A stretch of 64,000 bases of DNA, from positions 14,128,882 through 14,192,881 of the forward strand of contig CM049317.1 of NCBI GenBank assembly GCA_026874595.1, in the 5' to 3' direction. Position 1 is the stretch's first letter, and every line of letters begins with the position of its first letter. A model generated the notes under the pieces. That model saw only the letters and a list, made by a program, of their open reading frames with translations. It did no database searches and was not told where the DNA came from. The position numbers were made by a program, and so were the translations under genes. Positions 47,600 to 59,072 of the stretch are shown here, one piece after another. The DNA is from Sipunculus nudus. Its lineage: Eukaryota > Annelida > Sipuncula > Golfingiida > Sipunculidae.

Positions 47600-49246
47600 C
47601 TGGCTATAATTTTTTTTAATTCAATTTTAAACAACAACAAGATTACTTCTGTATATCTAGGCATGTTTGACTCAGTGTAACATATAACATGTAGTTGATT
47701 TCATTTATTTACAATCAGTGTAACACCCTAAATTCATCCTGTTAGGCAATATGAGGCCTAGTTATGGGCACTTCACTGCTTAAATTAAGCCTATGTAGCT
47801 AGGTACACTGCTCTGGTTTGGCCTTTTGTATTATATTTTATTTATCTAGCATTTTCACAGGTGCCTAACTATTTTTAGATAATAATTGAAAATGTTTAGA
47901 AATAATTTTAATTTATTAACTACACATGACACATTGGTAAATTAATTAAATTAATATGTATCATTTAGAAGTAAATTTCTGTACACTGACTTGATGACTT
48001 GGAAATGAGATTTGATATAACTAGTATGCGGCACAGCAATGTGACATATTATTATTATAATATTTCTTCCTGAATGGGTTTATTAACTGAATTTTTTTTG
48101 TGATGTTAGTACTTCTGATTTTCCTAGTCAGAGCCTGGTACAGTAGTGCCATGTATGTGGTAAGCGGGCCCATTTAAAAGCTAAGAAAAGTAAAATGTCC
48201 AGCTCATTTATGTAGCAACAGCAAAGAAAGAATTGCTGTAACATATTGTATACGTATAGAACATATATTAGAGATACCCATCTTACAAAGCTTTGAAACA
48301 AGATATTATCTCAAACATTTTAACCTGAACAAGAACATCTGATAAGTATGATAATTTGTTCAAAATAAAAAAAAAAGTTACAGGCAATCATTATGCAGTA
48401 TGCAATACTTTTTGAATGTTTTTTGGTCATTCATAAAGTCAGGAAACAAAATTTGGGCAGAAAAAAAATTCTAAAAAGGGTACACCAAACATTGTACCAG
48501 ATTACCTGCAATTTCACTATACAATGAAGGATATATTTCACTTCTCTAGTGGAAATGGTCCTTATGACACAGATATGAGCTGCTATAAAATTGACTAAAT
48601 GAATGATACCCACAGAAAATGAATTTTTGTGTAATATGTGAAAACATGTTCAGTTTCAATTCTGTTAAAACAAAGTGTGACCAATAATTCTGTACCGATT
48701 GTCTTAGTCAGAGGTGTAATGCAGATCTAGCCAACACTGTCACTTAACCAATCTGCAATACACAGGTACTAGGTAACCTTTTCACCGTTACAGGGTGTAG
48801 ACAAGAGGTTTTGCAATCAGTTATCATTCTAAAAATGTTCAAGGATCAAATATCATATTCTGGTCCCTTGTTAACACTACGAATTTCATAGTAATGTTAA
48901 TCTTCAGAACTGATTGAGCATGAGTTTAATGTGTACTTATTTTCTATTACTCTTATTATAGCTTATTGGAGAGTCACAATACACTAGTGTGAAAAAATAA
49001 ATGTAAAAGTGTGATTCCCAATGGTGGCCAAATATATTCTCATACAGGATACCTTCAGACTATAAGCTTACTTTGGATTGCGCGATATTATGAAACTATT
49101 GGTATCGCGATACAGTTTTCAACTACTGTTTATATTTTGTAAAACATGCCTAAACTGATTATTTTGGCAGAAATGTTTCTGTTACAGATGTAGGCATTTA
49201 AATGTGATGGGATTAATAACAGGCTTAATGTAAAAGCCGCTATAGC
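47600..49246. other. Non-coding AT-rich stretch
   Basis: I see no gene or defined repeat here. Confidence 0.4.
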
Positions 49247-49639
49247 ATGTCTTCAAATGTTTACAATAGGAAATTTCAAGTAGGCCTGATATACCATGGA
49301 TCAAAGGTCAATGGTGAGGCATCTTCCGATTTTCCAGTAAGCAACGACGTAAAACAATGCTGCGTATTACTTCCACAATTGTTCAGCATGATGTTTTCTG
49401 TCAGTCTAATGGATGTTTTTAACGAAGATGATCCTGCAGTTACAGTTAGCTACGGCACAGATGGGAAGCTCCTCATTGGCCTGACAAGTCATTTCCGTAC
49501 ACAAATCAAGATCAACTTTAAATTCCTGATCGTCATGGTCATCACCGAAAAGCGAAGGACGAACATCACCAATTCTTTTGAGCTTCGTGATAATTCATAT
49601 ACTGCAACCTGCATCATATTTTATGGCAGTAAGCACTGA
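49247..49639 (+). pseudogene. Non-LTR reverse transcriptase fragment
   Basis: The frame contains DFPVSNDVKQCCVLLPQLFS and MMFSVSLMDVF, then VSYGTDGKLL. This matches the RT block normally reading GVKQGCVLAPTLFS-IMF in mollusc LINEs, followed by the segment before the catalytic Asp pair. Only about 60 residues are recognisable, and the end of the frame is unrelated. It lies about 200 bases before the first CTLD exon of unit B. Confidence 0.65.
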
Positions 49640-49834
49640 CCAGGAAACTCCCAATGATGTTCAAACTACGGCGGGCCTGATAGCAGTTCTTGTATCAAGC
49701 AGATGTATATAGCAGATGTTACACAAACTGACATTATGATAAGGTGAAACCAAGCCAGACAGAATTTTAATACATTTACACATTTAATACATTTAATACA
49801 TGTATGTATATATATATTATTTTATACCCAAAAG

Positions 49835-50017
49835 GAAATGGCACGATTGACTTTTCTCTAGAGAAGTGCTCCCGTGAAAATTCAACCTTTGGTTATCCTA
49901 TTACTAAAGTCCAAGTCGTGCCCGCCAAGAATAAACTCGATATGAGTTTTTGGATATCGATTCGTGAAGAAATAACAAGCAGCTGGAACCAGGAGAAAGA
50001 TTTTTTACACGGCAGTG
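49835..50017 (+). CDS. Unit B exon: CTLD1, first half
   Basis: The 183-bp, phase 1-1 exon lies between acceptor cccaaaag and donor gtactt. It reads NGTIDFSLEKCSRENSTF, then SFWISIREEITSSWNQ, matching the Cys and the W-I/L-G-L region of a CTLD, and ends HGSG. Confidence 0.6.
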
Positions 50018-50182
50018 GTACTTTCAAAACATTTTCCTAATTTTAAACCATTCTTATATCTCTTGTGAAATAAAAGAAATGTACCATTTTAAATTATCAC
50101 GCCTAAATATTTGAATTATTTTGTATTCGAAGGCATTTTATCTAAAATAAATATTGTTAAATAAAATGTTCTCGCTATCAAG

Positions 50183-50290
50183 TTGCTAGACCGCTCAACT
50201 ATGATGAGGGTAAGGAGTGCGCCTCCGTCTGGACGAAGACACCATATGCCACAAGCTGCTTTACAGAGAACCTCGGATTGATATGGTCCT
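50183..50290 (+). pseudogene. Unit B exon: CTLD1, second half, terminal Cys lost
   Basis: After acceptor ctatcaag the frame reads RPLNYDEGKECASVWTKTP, then SCFTENLGLIWS and taa. C2 and C3 are present, but the last position, normally L-I/L-C, is tgg (Trp) and a stop follows. No phase-1 donor is seen. Confidence 0.6.
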
Positions 50291-50869
50291 AAGATGGCAA
50301 GTCTACATCTGAATAATTCAATAAACAGTCAGTTTATGCGAACATCTTAGAGAGTGATTCTCGGGGTTAGACCCACTCTCCTTCTAGTTTTACGTGTTAG
50401 ATGTGTATTAGTTATTTACAATACAATATCCATGTACCCTGTCACCTGCCGTCTTTTAAACGTTTTTGTTTTAGATTATATCTCTTATTTTTCGAACTTT
50501 TTAGTATTCCGAATTACAAAATACCATATCATCGCATATTTAGGAGTCCATAGGATGAGATTATTTTACTTTAATAATGCTTTATACATTTTTTTATTAT
50601 ATTCCTATGTATTTTACTCCTATTCTTAATGGTCTCACACTGTTTTGACCGTCGAAGCAATTTGTAATTAAATAACGGCTTTCTTTCGAGGATCAAAGCT
50701 ATTACACTGGGCTTATTCCATGTTCACCCTTCTTACGTACATTGATCTTTTAACTTTACTGTTCTACGCACATGTAGAACAACGGATTATATTGGAAACC
50801 CAAGGTGTAAATATTTATTACGTCCATTTCACGTATTTTGTTTTTGTTAACATGCAATTATTTTCACAG

Positions 50870-51120
50870 TTTGTCTAGAATGCGAATGGCCCACATGTAT
50901 TGGTGCTGCTAATATTTGCCTGAAGATTCATTGTCATTTGCAAAGTTGGTATGCTGCCAAAAAGATATGCACAGAGGAGAAAGGAAACATTATTCATAGT
51001 GAAATTATTAACGGTTATTTAGCGTCTGACATCATAAAAACTGTATGCAATGACAGCGAGCACTGGCCCCTTATAGAAAGTCAAAATGGATAGATATTAA
51101 CACAAAGGAGGATGTGTCAG
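50870..51120 (+). pseudogene. Unit B exon: CTLD2, first half, frameshifted
   Basis: Acceptor tttcacag and donor gtagat bound 251 bp. The first part reads CLECEWPTCIGAANICLKIH and SWYAAKKICTEEKGN; the last part continues one frame over as RKSKWIDINTKEDVS. One missing base near 51065-51075 explains the shift. Confidence 0.65.
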
Positions 51121-51300
51121 GTAGATAACAGCTCTTTATCTGTAGTCAGATAAAATGCACTTTTTTGTTTGAGTGGATTTGCTTCTTTGAATACAAGCAC
51201 GTCCATAATTATAATATTCAATAAGTTAATCGCAACCTAAACTTCTGTATATATATATATATTATTATTATTATTATTCAGAATAACTTTATCTCAACAG

Positions 51301-51462
51301 ATTTTGAATTGATCCCATTGCCCATACGGCAAGGCAAAGAAGGGAAAGGAAGGTGTTTAATTTCCAAAATTGAAGACAATGGAAGGAAATTTGTAATTGT
51401 AACTTCACCTTGTAACGATATATGGCATTTTGTCTGTCTGAAAAAAATCGTGGAACATTTTG
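51301..51462 (+). CDS. Unit B exon: CTLD2, second half
   Basis: The 162-bp, phase 1-1 exon follows acceptor tctcaacag and ends at a weak donor gtagtc. It reads GKGRCLISKIEDNGRKFVIV, then SPCNDIWHFVCLKKI, with C2, C3 and C4 all in place. It is intact although its partner exon is broken. Confidence 0.6.
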
Positions 51463-52796
51463 GTAGTCAACACGTCCCAGAATAATGTAGGTCATGGAGT
51501 CAGAGGTTAGTTGAAAAGAATATAAGAAAAGTTGATATGTGCAATTATTTAACACCAGATGTTTGCCGTAACACATTTATGACAATAATCTTTAATAGGT
51601 AACTGATGGGTATTCTGTATTCCTTAGTATTATGCGATACAGAACCACTTTTTGACACTGATCATTGCATGCTTCTATTTCCTGAAACTCATCTGTTAAG
51701 GTTTTGGGAGCAATCTTGGAAGTGTAACTTTTGCTTCATTTTTCTGTTAATATTAATGTGTGTTAATGAGTTTTCTAAACTGCAATATACAAAAGGTAAG
51801 ATTTTCTCAATCTTGTTGATTTTATATATGGATATTGTTATGCGTTTACACATGAATACTTTCCATGCATATTTCTTGGTCATGACGTGTTTTAAACGTG
51901 TAGTTACTCATATATTACTTTTTGATTCTTAGAATATATGGAGTTGTTAGCCTAGTATCAAATAACAAGCTTATCACCTTTGGCAATATATAAAATTTGC
52001 ACAGATGATTTCATTCCTGTATTCTTTTCCAAGATTTTCAAATGCAATTTGTTTAATCAATACCCTTTGTAAACATTATAGTGAAATCAATTGAAATGTT
52101 CATGCCCACAATTACCCATGACGAAAACAACAATGAAATAATTATATAGATTTGGGGGTCGCTTATTGACAAAATTGATTAACCAAAACTTTAAGAAACA
52201 CTAATACACCTCCCGTATGCTTTCCATTTTGTTTATAAATTGGAGAATCTTTTGTCCAAATCATTAAATATCCAGAGCCATTCAAGATTGATGGTAAAAT
52301 ACGTATACTTAAGATATAAGGGTAGACATGGTAGCTCCAGGATACCGATATGCCTGAGCAATAAATAAGGTGTGACATGCTGCTTTAACACAAAATACCG
52401 CGTACAGTAGGTACAAAATTATAGGGATCTAAACTGTTATGCAGCTAGTACGGGATAAGTAAATATACTGACTAATGAAGTACCAATTAGCCGAACGATA
52501 AATATTGTCAGAACATTATCGAACAAAACACCCTTGAGATGTAACTACCAGACGTCCCTAATTATCTTCTGTCTACATCCCATTATATATTTACCGCAAA
52601 ACACATATAGTTTTGTGGTTTCCATTTATGAAAAAGAGAAATATTTATATGACAGAAGACACTGGCTGGGGCGTTTATTATGCAGAATGATTAAGTAATC
52701 AAAGAATCTTGCTCCACAACCTTTCACCAATAAAAAACCGGATAGAATACCGATGATCTCAGAACATATCGTTTCAAGAAAAGGGGTTTTGATGCT

Positions 52797-52798
<2 letters not shown>
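51463..52798. other. Non-coding stretch after unit B
   Basis: A hydrophobic stretch around 51730-51790 before a donor at 51796 could be a dead membrane exon, but stops interrupt the expected phase. Nothing else is seen. Confidence 0.35.

Positions 52799-52860
<62 letters not shown>
52799..52860. repeat. (TA)n microsatellite
   Basis: About 31 TA units. Confidence 0.95.
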
Positions 52861-52862
<2 letters not shown>

Positions 52863-52907
52863 AAGTGGCTCCACCATCGATATTATGAAATGGCTCGACC
52901 TCGGCAA

Positions 52908-53030
52908 ATGGCAACAGTTACGATAATCCTTATATGCGCAACCACACAAATCAACGCTTTAAACTGTTACGTAATACCCCGCAACATAACAGAATTTTAT
53001 TTGACTATGAAAAGCAAAAAGCACTACACA
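52908..53030 (+). CDS. Candidate signal-peptide exon before unit C
   Basis: From the ATG at 52908 the frame reads MATVTIILICATTQINALNC, a good signal peptide, then VIPRNITEFYLTMKSKKHYT up to a strong donor gtaaga at 53031. It leaves in phase 0, while the first CTLD exon of unit C needs phase 1, so a further exon or another gene would be required. Confidence 0.3.
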
Positions 53031-53201
53031 GTAAGAGAATCCCTTTATCAGGTTCTTGTATTGATCAAACTGAGACAAGGGACCGAGGGAGACACAGCTG
53101 GCTGTAGAGATGGTTCACCACCACAAACTGATTCGTCTCCGGAACAAGACACGAAACCAAGACCCGACCACTGGTGTTGGCAACCTGGAAGTCTCATTTA
53201 G

Positions 53202-55650
53202 ATAAAATCAGTAATGATATAGTAATGTTCATGACGAAGACTTGCAATGTACGTTGCTCCACTTCCACTCTTTGCTGCAATAGCCTTTTAATATGAACGA
53301 TCGTGGTTTCACATCTGCCGAATCAAGAGGATGACACGTGGGGATCACAAACAAAAAGAGATTCTGCTTGCAAGACAATATACTTGCAAATGACAAATTG
53401 TTTTATTTTAGAATGGTATTGGGTTCCTTGTCAAATTAATTTGAATGTACAGTTTTATCAAAATTTATTCAGATGAAATTATAAAAAAAAAGTGTTTTCC
53501 AAAGATATCCTTAATACATTCTGAGCCTGCCCAAAAGGACAATATCTTATATGTAGTATAAGCATTAATTGTATCTATTTAGAATTAATTCATCAGTGAT
53601 TTAAAATAATCAGATGAAGGAGAGGAGTTATTGTGTCTTCTTATGATAAATTTAGTAATATTTATCTACATTGCCTGGCTGACTCGTCTTTGAAGACATA
53701 CAAGATCGTCCATTAAAATCTGACATAATCCTTGTGACATAGGGGAGAATTTTTATGGAGAGATCGCAAGAGTGGGTCTCGTGTAGATACAACGGGTAAT
53801 ATTTTCGTGTTCCATGTATCGAAAAGCATGTCTAGTGTTAAACGGCAAGTTAAGGCTGGCTCGAGAATGTTGCAACAGAAATGAATGCTTTGTCATTTTT
53901 CATCTTTAATTCATTATATAAAATATCATGCAATGGCGTACAGCAGTTTATGCATATGTAGGCGTGGCATTAATGTCATAAATATTGTTTAGCTATCTAA
54001 TAGAGCATCAAGATCAAGTTTGGTATGTGTAAGATGATTGGATGAGTGATTGAAGTTTATTTATGTACATATTGTAAATTTATGTAACAAAGGCCATGCA
54101 AGTGTCACATCAACTATATCAGCTGTGTCAGGATATTGTGGCCGAACTGTAATTAATTACTCTTAGATAAGCACATAATCTAGATTGTGTCAGGTGTTTT
54201 AGATGAATATATTCAAGCTAATCTCTTATAAATTATGATAAGTATATGATAAAAAAATATGAATTCATGTTTATTTTACATGGGGCCTAAACAGTGAAAA
54301 GAACTGTAACAAATCTGTTTGTGAATTTTCAATTTTTTAGTGAATATTCATGTTGATAAATAAATTATAATCTTGTTCTTAATTCTTGGAATCAGCCTCT
54401 TGCTAATTTCTGAGAATTTACCTTAACTACATTACGTTAGGCTGAACATGCATGGTTAGAGTCTAGACATGATATATATTGTGGGCAGTTCAATAATAAG
54501 AACCTGTGGAGATTTATTTTGCAAGATTACAGCCATAAATCAAGAACAATGACTATGATACCATATATTTAGGATGAAAGAATGCTCATGATCAAAGACC
54601 GAAACCATAGTAGAAACAATGAATAACAGGTAAGCTCACAAACAAGCTAATTTGACAATATGAACTGTTTGCTTTTGCGTTCATTTCGTGTATGTTTGTG
54701 TATGTCAATATCGAATATTTTGTGTTTAGAAATATAAGGTTTAAGGAATATAAATGTATGCCTTCGTACCTTTTAAGGTTAAGTTTAAAGAATATTGGAG
54801 ACTCTCTTTATTGTACCGGTAGCTGAATATAGGTAGCAAAGTCACTGGTAACAAAATAATTTGAATTATAATTTAAACCGTAGAAAGGATTATGTCTGTC
54901 AGCCTCTTTGTCTAGTTTTTATGTTGGTAGGTTATATACCTCTTACCTCCTTTGTATACACGGATTAAAAATAAATATTTTCCAAACACCTATTCGTATA
55001 ACTAAATACCTACTGTTGTCTGTTTATTTAGCTACAATGACCATATATGTATTCACTTCCAACAGAACGTTGGTCTGACCATATAAATTATTGTCTTCAT
55101 CCGCTAGGTCAAAATTGATTCCCTCTACTAATACAAAACCCCGATTGATGTATCAACTGAACCGAGGATTTAACACAACTTAATTCAATTTTATTTATAA
55201 GAGTTTATGAAAATTTGTATAAAGTGCATGTGCTGTTCTAAGACAAATATGCATCTCAATGACGTCCGTAGATTAAGAATTTGACCCCTGATCCAAGAAA
55301 ATCTTTTAATTTATTTTATGTATACGACATTCTTAATAAAATTCATAAATAAACAAATTAATCCTGTTTATGTGATAACAGCTCTAATGTGTATGATACT
55401 ATGAAACCTATAGCTATCTGCCAAAAAAAGAAAAAAAAATATGAATGTAGTACCAGCTGACTGTAATTATGCTCTACATATAGCTCTACATATAGCTGGC
55501 TTGTTTATCATTCCATTTTCATAAAGAATACCTGCTTGGACTAGTTACATCCTTGATTCAGTTTCATCACTTAAGTTAATGTTATATCTTAATTCTTTGT
55601 GCTTCATATATAATCTTTTTCAGGAAGGCAATGTGTTGCAGTTAAGGACT
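53202..55650. other. Non-coding stretch
   Basis: I see no supported gene. AT-rich sequence only. Confidence 0.4.
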
Positions 55651-55654
55651 TGCC

Positions 55655-55708
55655 ATGTATATCATTGCGTGGATTTGTATAGTATATTTTGGCAAAGAGA
55701 TTAAAGTT
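55655..55708 (+). CDS. Weak candidate signal-peptide exon of unit C
   Basis: MYIIAWICIVYFGKEIK is hydrophobic and lies 240 bases before the first CTLD exon of unit C. Its possible donor (aaa|gttaag) is in phase 0, one base away from the phase needed. It may be a decayed first exon. Confidence 0.3.
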
Positions 55709-55950
55709 AAGTATATTAAATATCTCACCTTTAAAAGTCGAATTTGGTAAAACAGAAAAACCGCTGTAATACTAACATAGAATATATTTTGTGTGATACA
55801 TCAAGCGATAGAAATTGAGAAATATACAAGTCATGGTCCTGACGTGTGATTTCAAATAAGTGTGTGTTGATATATTCGAGTAAATACACGTACATATATA
55901 CTTTTAAAGATATGAATCGTATGAGCATATATTCCATGTTGTCTTAACAG

Positions 55951-56163
55951 GGGTTGCCATTCGGAAATCGACCTGTCCTACCTTGGCAACGTTCAAAGGT
56001 TCCGATAGCTGCTGTCAGGATCTTGGATATAGTCTTCCAAGTTCCATAACCGACATTAACAACTTATCTCCGTTCCTAAGAAAAAATAAGATAAAAACGG
56101 CCTGGACAGGGGTATTCCTTGAAAGACAGACAGGGTGGTCTTGGACAGATGGAACCGTTTGGA
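55951..56163 (+). CDS. Unit C exon: CTLD1, first half
   Basis: The 213-bp, phase 1-1 exon lies between acceptor cttaacag and donor gtaggt. It reads KSTCPTLATFKGSDSCCQDL, then INNLSPFLRK and TAWTGVFLERQTGWSWTDG, matching the C1 region and the W-x-G-x-x-x-x-x-x-x-W-x-W-x-D-G core of CTLDs. Confidence 0.75.
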
Positions 56164-59014
56164 GTAGGTTAATCTACAGTGAATTAATACACGTCACAAA
56201 TCAGACAGACGGTTTCAAATCTCAGTGAAGTTTTAACAGAGAGAGCATGCTAAGCACAATAAGATAATAAGAAGGGATGCTTCTGTCATATTTTGACCGT
56301 CATAACTTGTTTTAATCGAGCAAATCAAATCTGATTGAAGTTGAAAATAATTGAAAATATTGAATAACAATTTGTAATGTAGGAATTTCAGCTATTCTTA
56401 TGAAATGTGCAAAGTGTTATATCTCGTTAACAGTTATTTTTGGCTAGTAAGTTTGTTATTTATTTGAGGAATTGGAAGAGTGGTTTAAAAATATTGAATG
56501 TTATGGCATATTGAACAGGTACGCATGGTATGAACTTGGAGGGAATAAGAAATGATCGTTCACGTGTTTTGAAAGACCAGATCACACTTAACTGTGTAAC
56601 TAAATGTTAACATGCAATGATTGTACCATGTGTTATTTTTGAGAATTCTTTTCCGTTGAACATATTCTTGCAGATGCCCAGTCATTGGAAAAAAAAGAGT
56701 GTTTTTGAATATTTACAGGGCCGAAGTATATGCATCCAAACGAAGCAAATGGCTGCTGCGGTCTTGAAAGTCCATGGAATAGAAAATGCACACCATGTGA
56801 AAAAAAAATTCAAGGGATTTATATGTCAGCGTAGAGGTAAATGGTTGGCATCAAAAGCGAATATCTTAACTGAAGAACGATAATAAAGTTTAAGAATATC
56901 CAAAAGTCGAGAATATCTAAAATGTATAATTTAAACATTCTACTTAAATTATAAATGTATTTCAAACAATATTAAATTCTAATTGTAGATGCTCATTAAT
57001 ATATTTGATAGTATGAGTGTTGATCTTTTGTTTTTATTTCTTTTACTGATTAAGGGGACACTTTATTTTACCTAAGGTATCAATGTTAAGAGATGCTGTG
57101 TAATGTTATTGAAAATTGGTGTTGAAATATTATTACTATTGTTTTTATGTCATTTACCTCCCGGATATTAGGTTGCGGAGGATGTGTGAGTGTGGGCTAC
57201 TTTAGACATCACTGCATACACGTCAACAACAAATGTTATGTTGCATTATGTCAGGATGCTAACTGGTTTAGTGCCAGAGAAGCTTGTGCTCGATATGGTT
57301 TTGAGTTAGCGACATTATACAACAAAGAAAACGTTTCGGCATTGTTTAATTTAAAGTCGATGCATACCTGTCGTCCTCTCTGAATTGGCCTGCATCGATT
57401 TGAATGGGTGGCACGTGCAGAAAATGGTATATTTGTGCGCACGCACACGCTTACATGTACAATTCACAATAACATTAGAAACAACGGGCAATTTTGAAAT
57501 ACATTTTCCAAAAGTTTTACCATAAGAGATGACAGAAAAGAAAACAAATGCCTTCCCTCAAGCTTTTTCTACAACAATGATGGTATATTTAATGCCCTGG
57601 ATTCCAATATATATCATGTTATTTTAAAGCAGAGCTTGTGTGCCGACAAATATCTGTTATGAAGGGAAGATTTTTCAATCATAATTTAATAGAATTGATG
57701 CAGCAATAATGATGCCTGTTTGATGTTAAGCAATGTACGCATGACACATTCTGTATTTTTAAGCTGCTTGTAATATTAAATTTATAATAATTATGGACAG
57801 GAGAACTTTAACAGTTTCCTCTAAAACAGGCACATCGAAGTTTGACTTTTACAAAGGGGGATACGAAATACCATTAGGTGACGGACACTGTGTTCTCGCA
57901 AAGCTCTCATATGGAGGCATTCGGCTTGAGCGGGAAAAATGCAGTCGGCATCATCAGTACCTATGTAAGGACATCTCCATTTTAACTACTAACCATAATA
58001 TCTTAAATAACTAGGTTTGTTGGTCAAGTGGTAAAGCTCAGGACTTAAAGCCCGGGAGATCGTTACATATATTTTCAGCAGAGGTGAGATTGTTTACGGT
58101 CGGCCCACTCTCAGGATGAGAACAGGCAGGATGTATGTTTATGGAAACAATAATGAGACATATGGAAATGAGGCGCAACCATGTTTCACTCACACAACGA
58201 GTATGCCCTCGGTGTTTTGACCGGGCTATGAGGGCGATTACAAGTGTGGTACACTGAGCCTGGTTTACATCAGAACAATTTTGTATAACCCCTGTCCCTC
58301 AGTCCGAACCGAAATGAAACTTTGTAGGTTCTATCATATAGGCTAAGACCAGTAAAGAAAAGATTAAAAGTGATTACCTCCAATAGGAATTAAATTAATA
58401 ATAATAATTATAAAACGTATTCCCGGAATGGTTCAATTTTCAGGCATGAACAAAAATAAAGCCCTTGAAGTATCCACCGTCAAATATACTCCAGGTTTTG
58501 TCGAAAAGTACAATACCAAATCTCAGACTAAAATTCAAAAATGCAATTGAACAGTTTTCTTAATCCGACATTTGGTAATATCTTTAATTTTTTTTAAAGG
58601 GGCCAAATCACCTATCTGACCTTTATAAATTAAGATAATGTCTTGGAGCTTTAACAAAAATAGGCTGGAAAATGTGGATATCACCGCACACAGGCTGCTT
58701 GTTTTGTTGATATCAACGTATTTATAATATGTGGGGGCCCGCCAAAATCATCAAAACAAACTCAACAAGGGCATCTGGCAGCAAGTCAGATAAGCCAGAG
58801 CTTTGAAAATGGCGGTTTGCAACAAGTGACTTTTCTACCTCCGCATATATGCAACCTAGTTTACATGTTTTTTTTCCCGTTTGTCAACATGTTACATGTT
58901 TTCCCCGTTTGTCAACATTGCTGTGTTTACAAACATGGTGTTGATAAACATGTTAACATATCCTTCACGAAGGCCTTATAAGAACTTTTCACGACCAAAA
59001 TTACCCTTAGATCA

Positions 59015-59072
<58 letters not shown>

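Larger units (their letters stand above)
49835..51462 (+). pseudogene. Unit B: decayed double-CTLD gene
   Basis: Four exons occupy only 1.6 kb: 49835-50017, 50183-about 50290, 50870-51120 and 51301-51462. They reproduce the CTLD1 and CTLD2 halves of units A and C in the same order and phase. The third exon is 251 bp where the paralogs have 252 and 255, and its frame shifts. The second lacks its final Cys and a usable donor. No transmembrane or tail exon was found before unit C. The copy is probably a pseudogene. Confidence 0.65.

Noticed and set aside
51606-51932. 108-residue frame with a hydrophobic run, possible membrane exon of unit B
   Set aside because: In the phase required by the lectin exons it contains stops, and the hydrophobic run is only about 13 residues.
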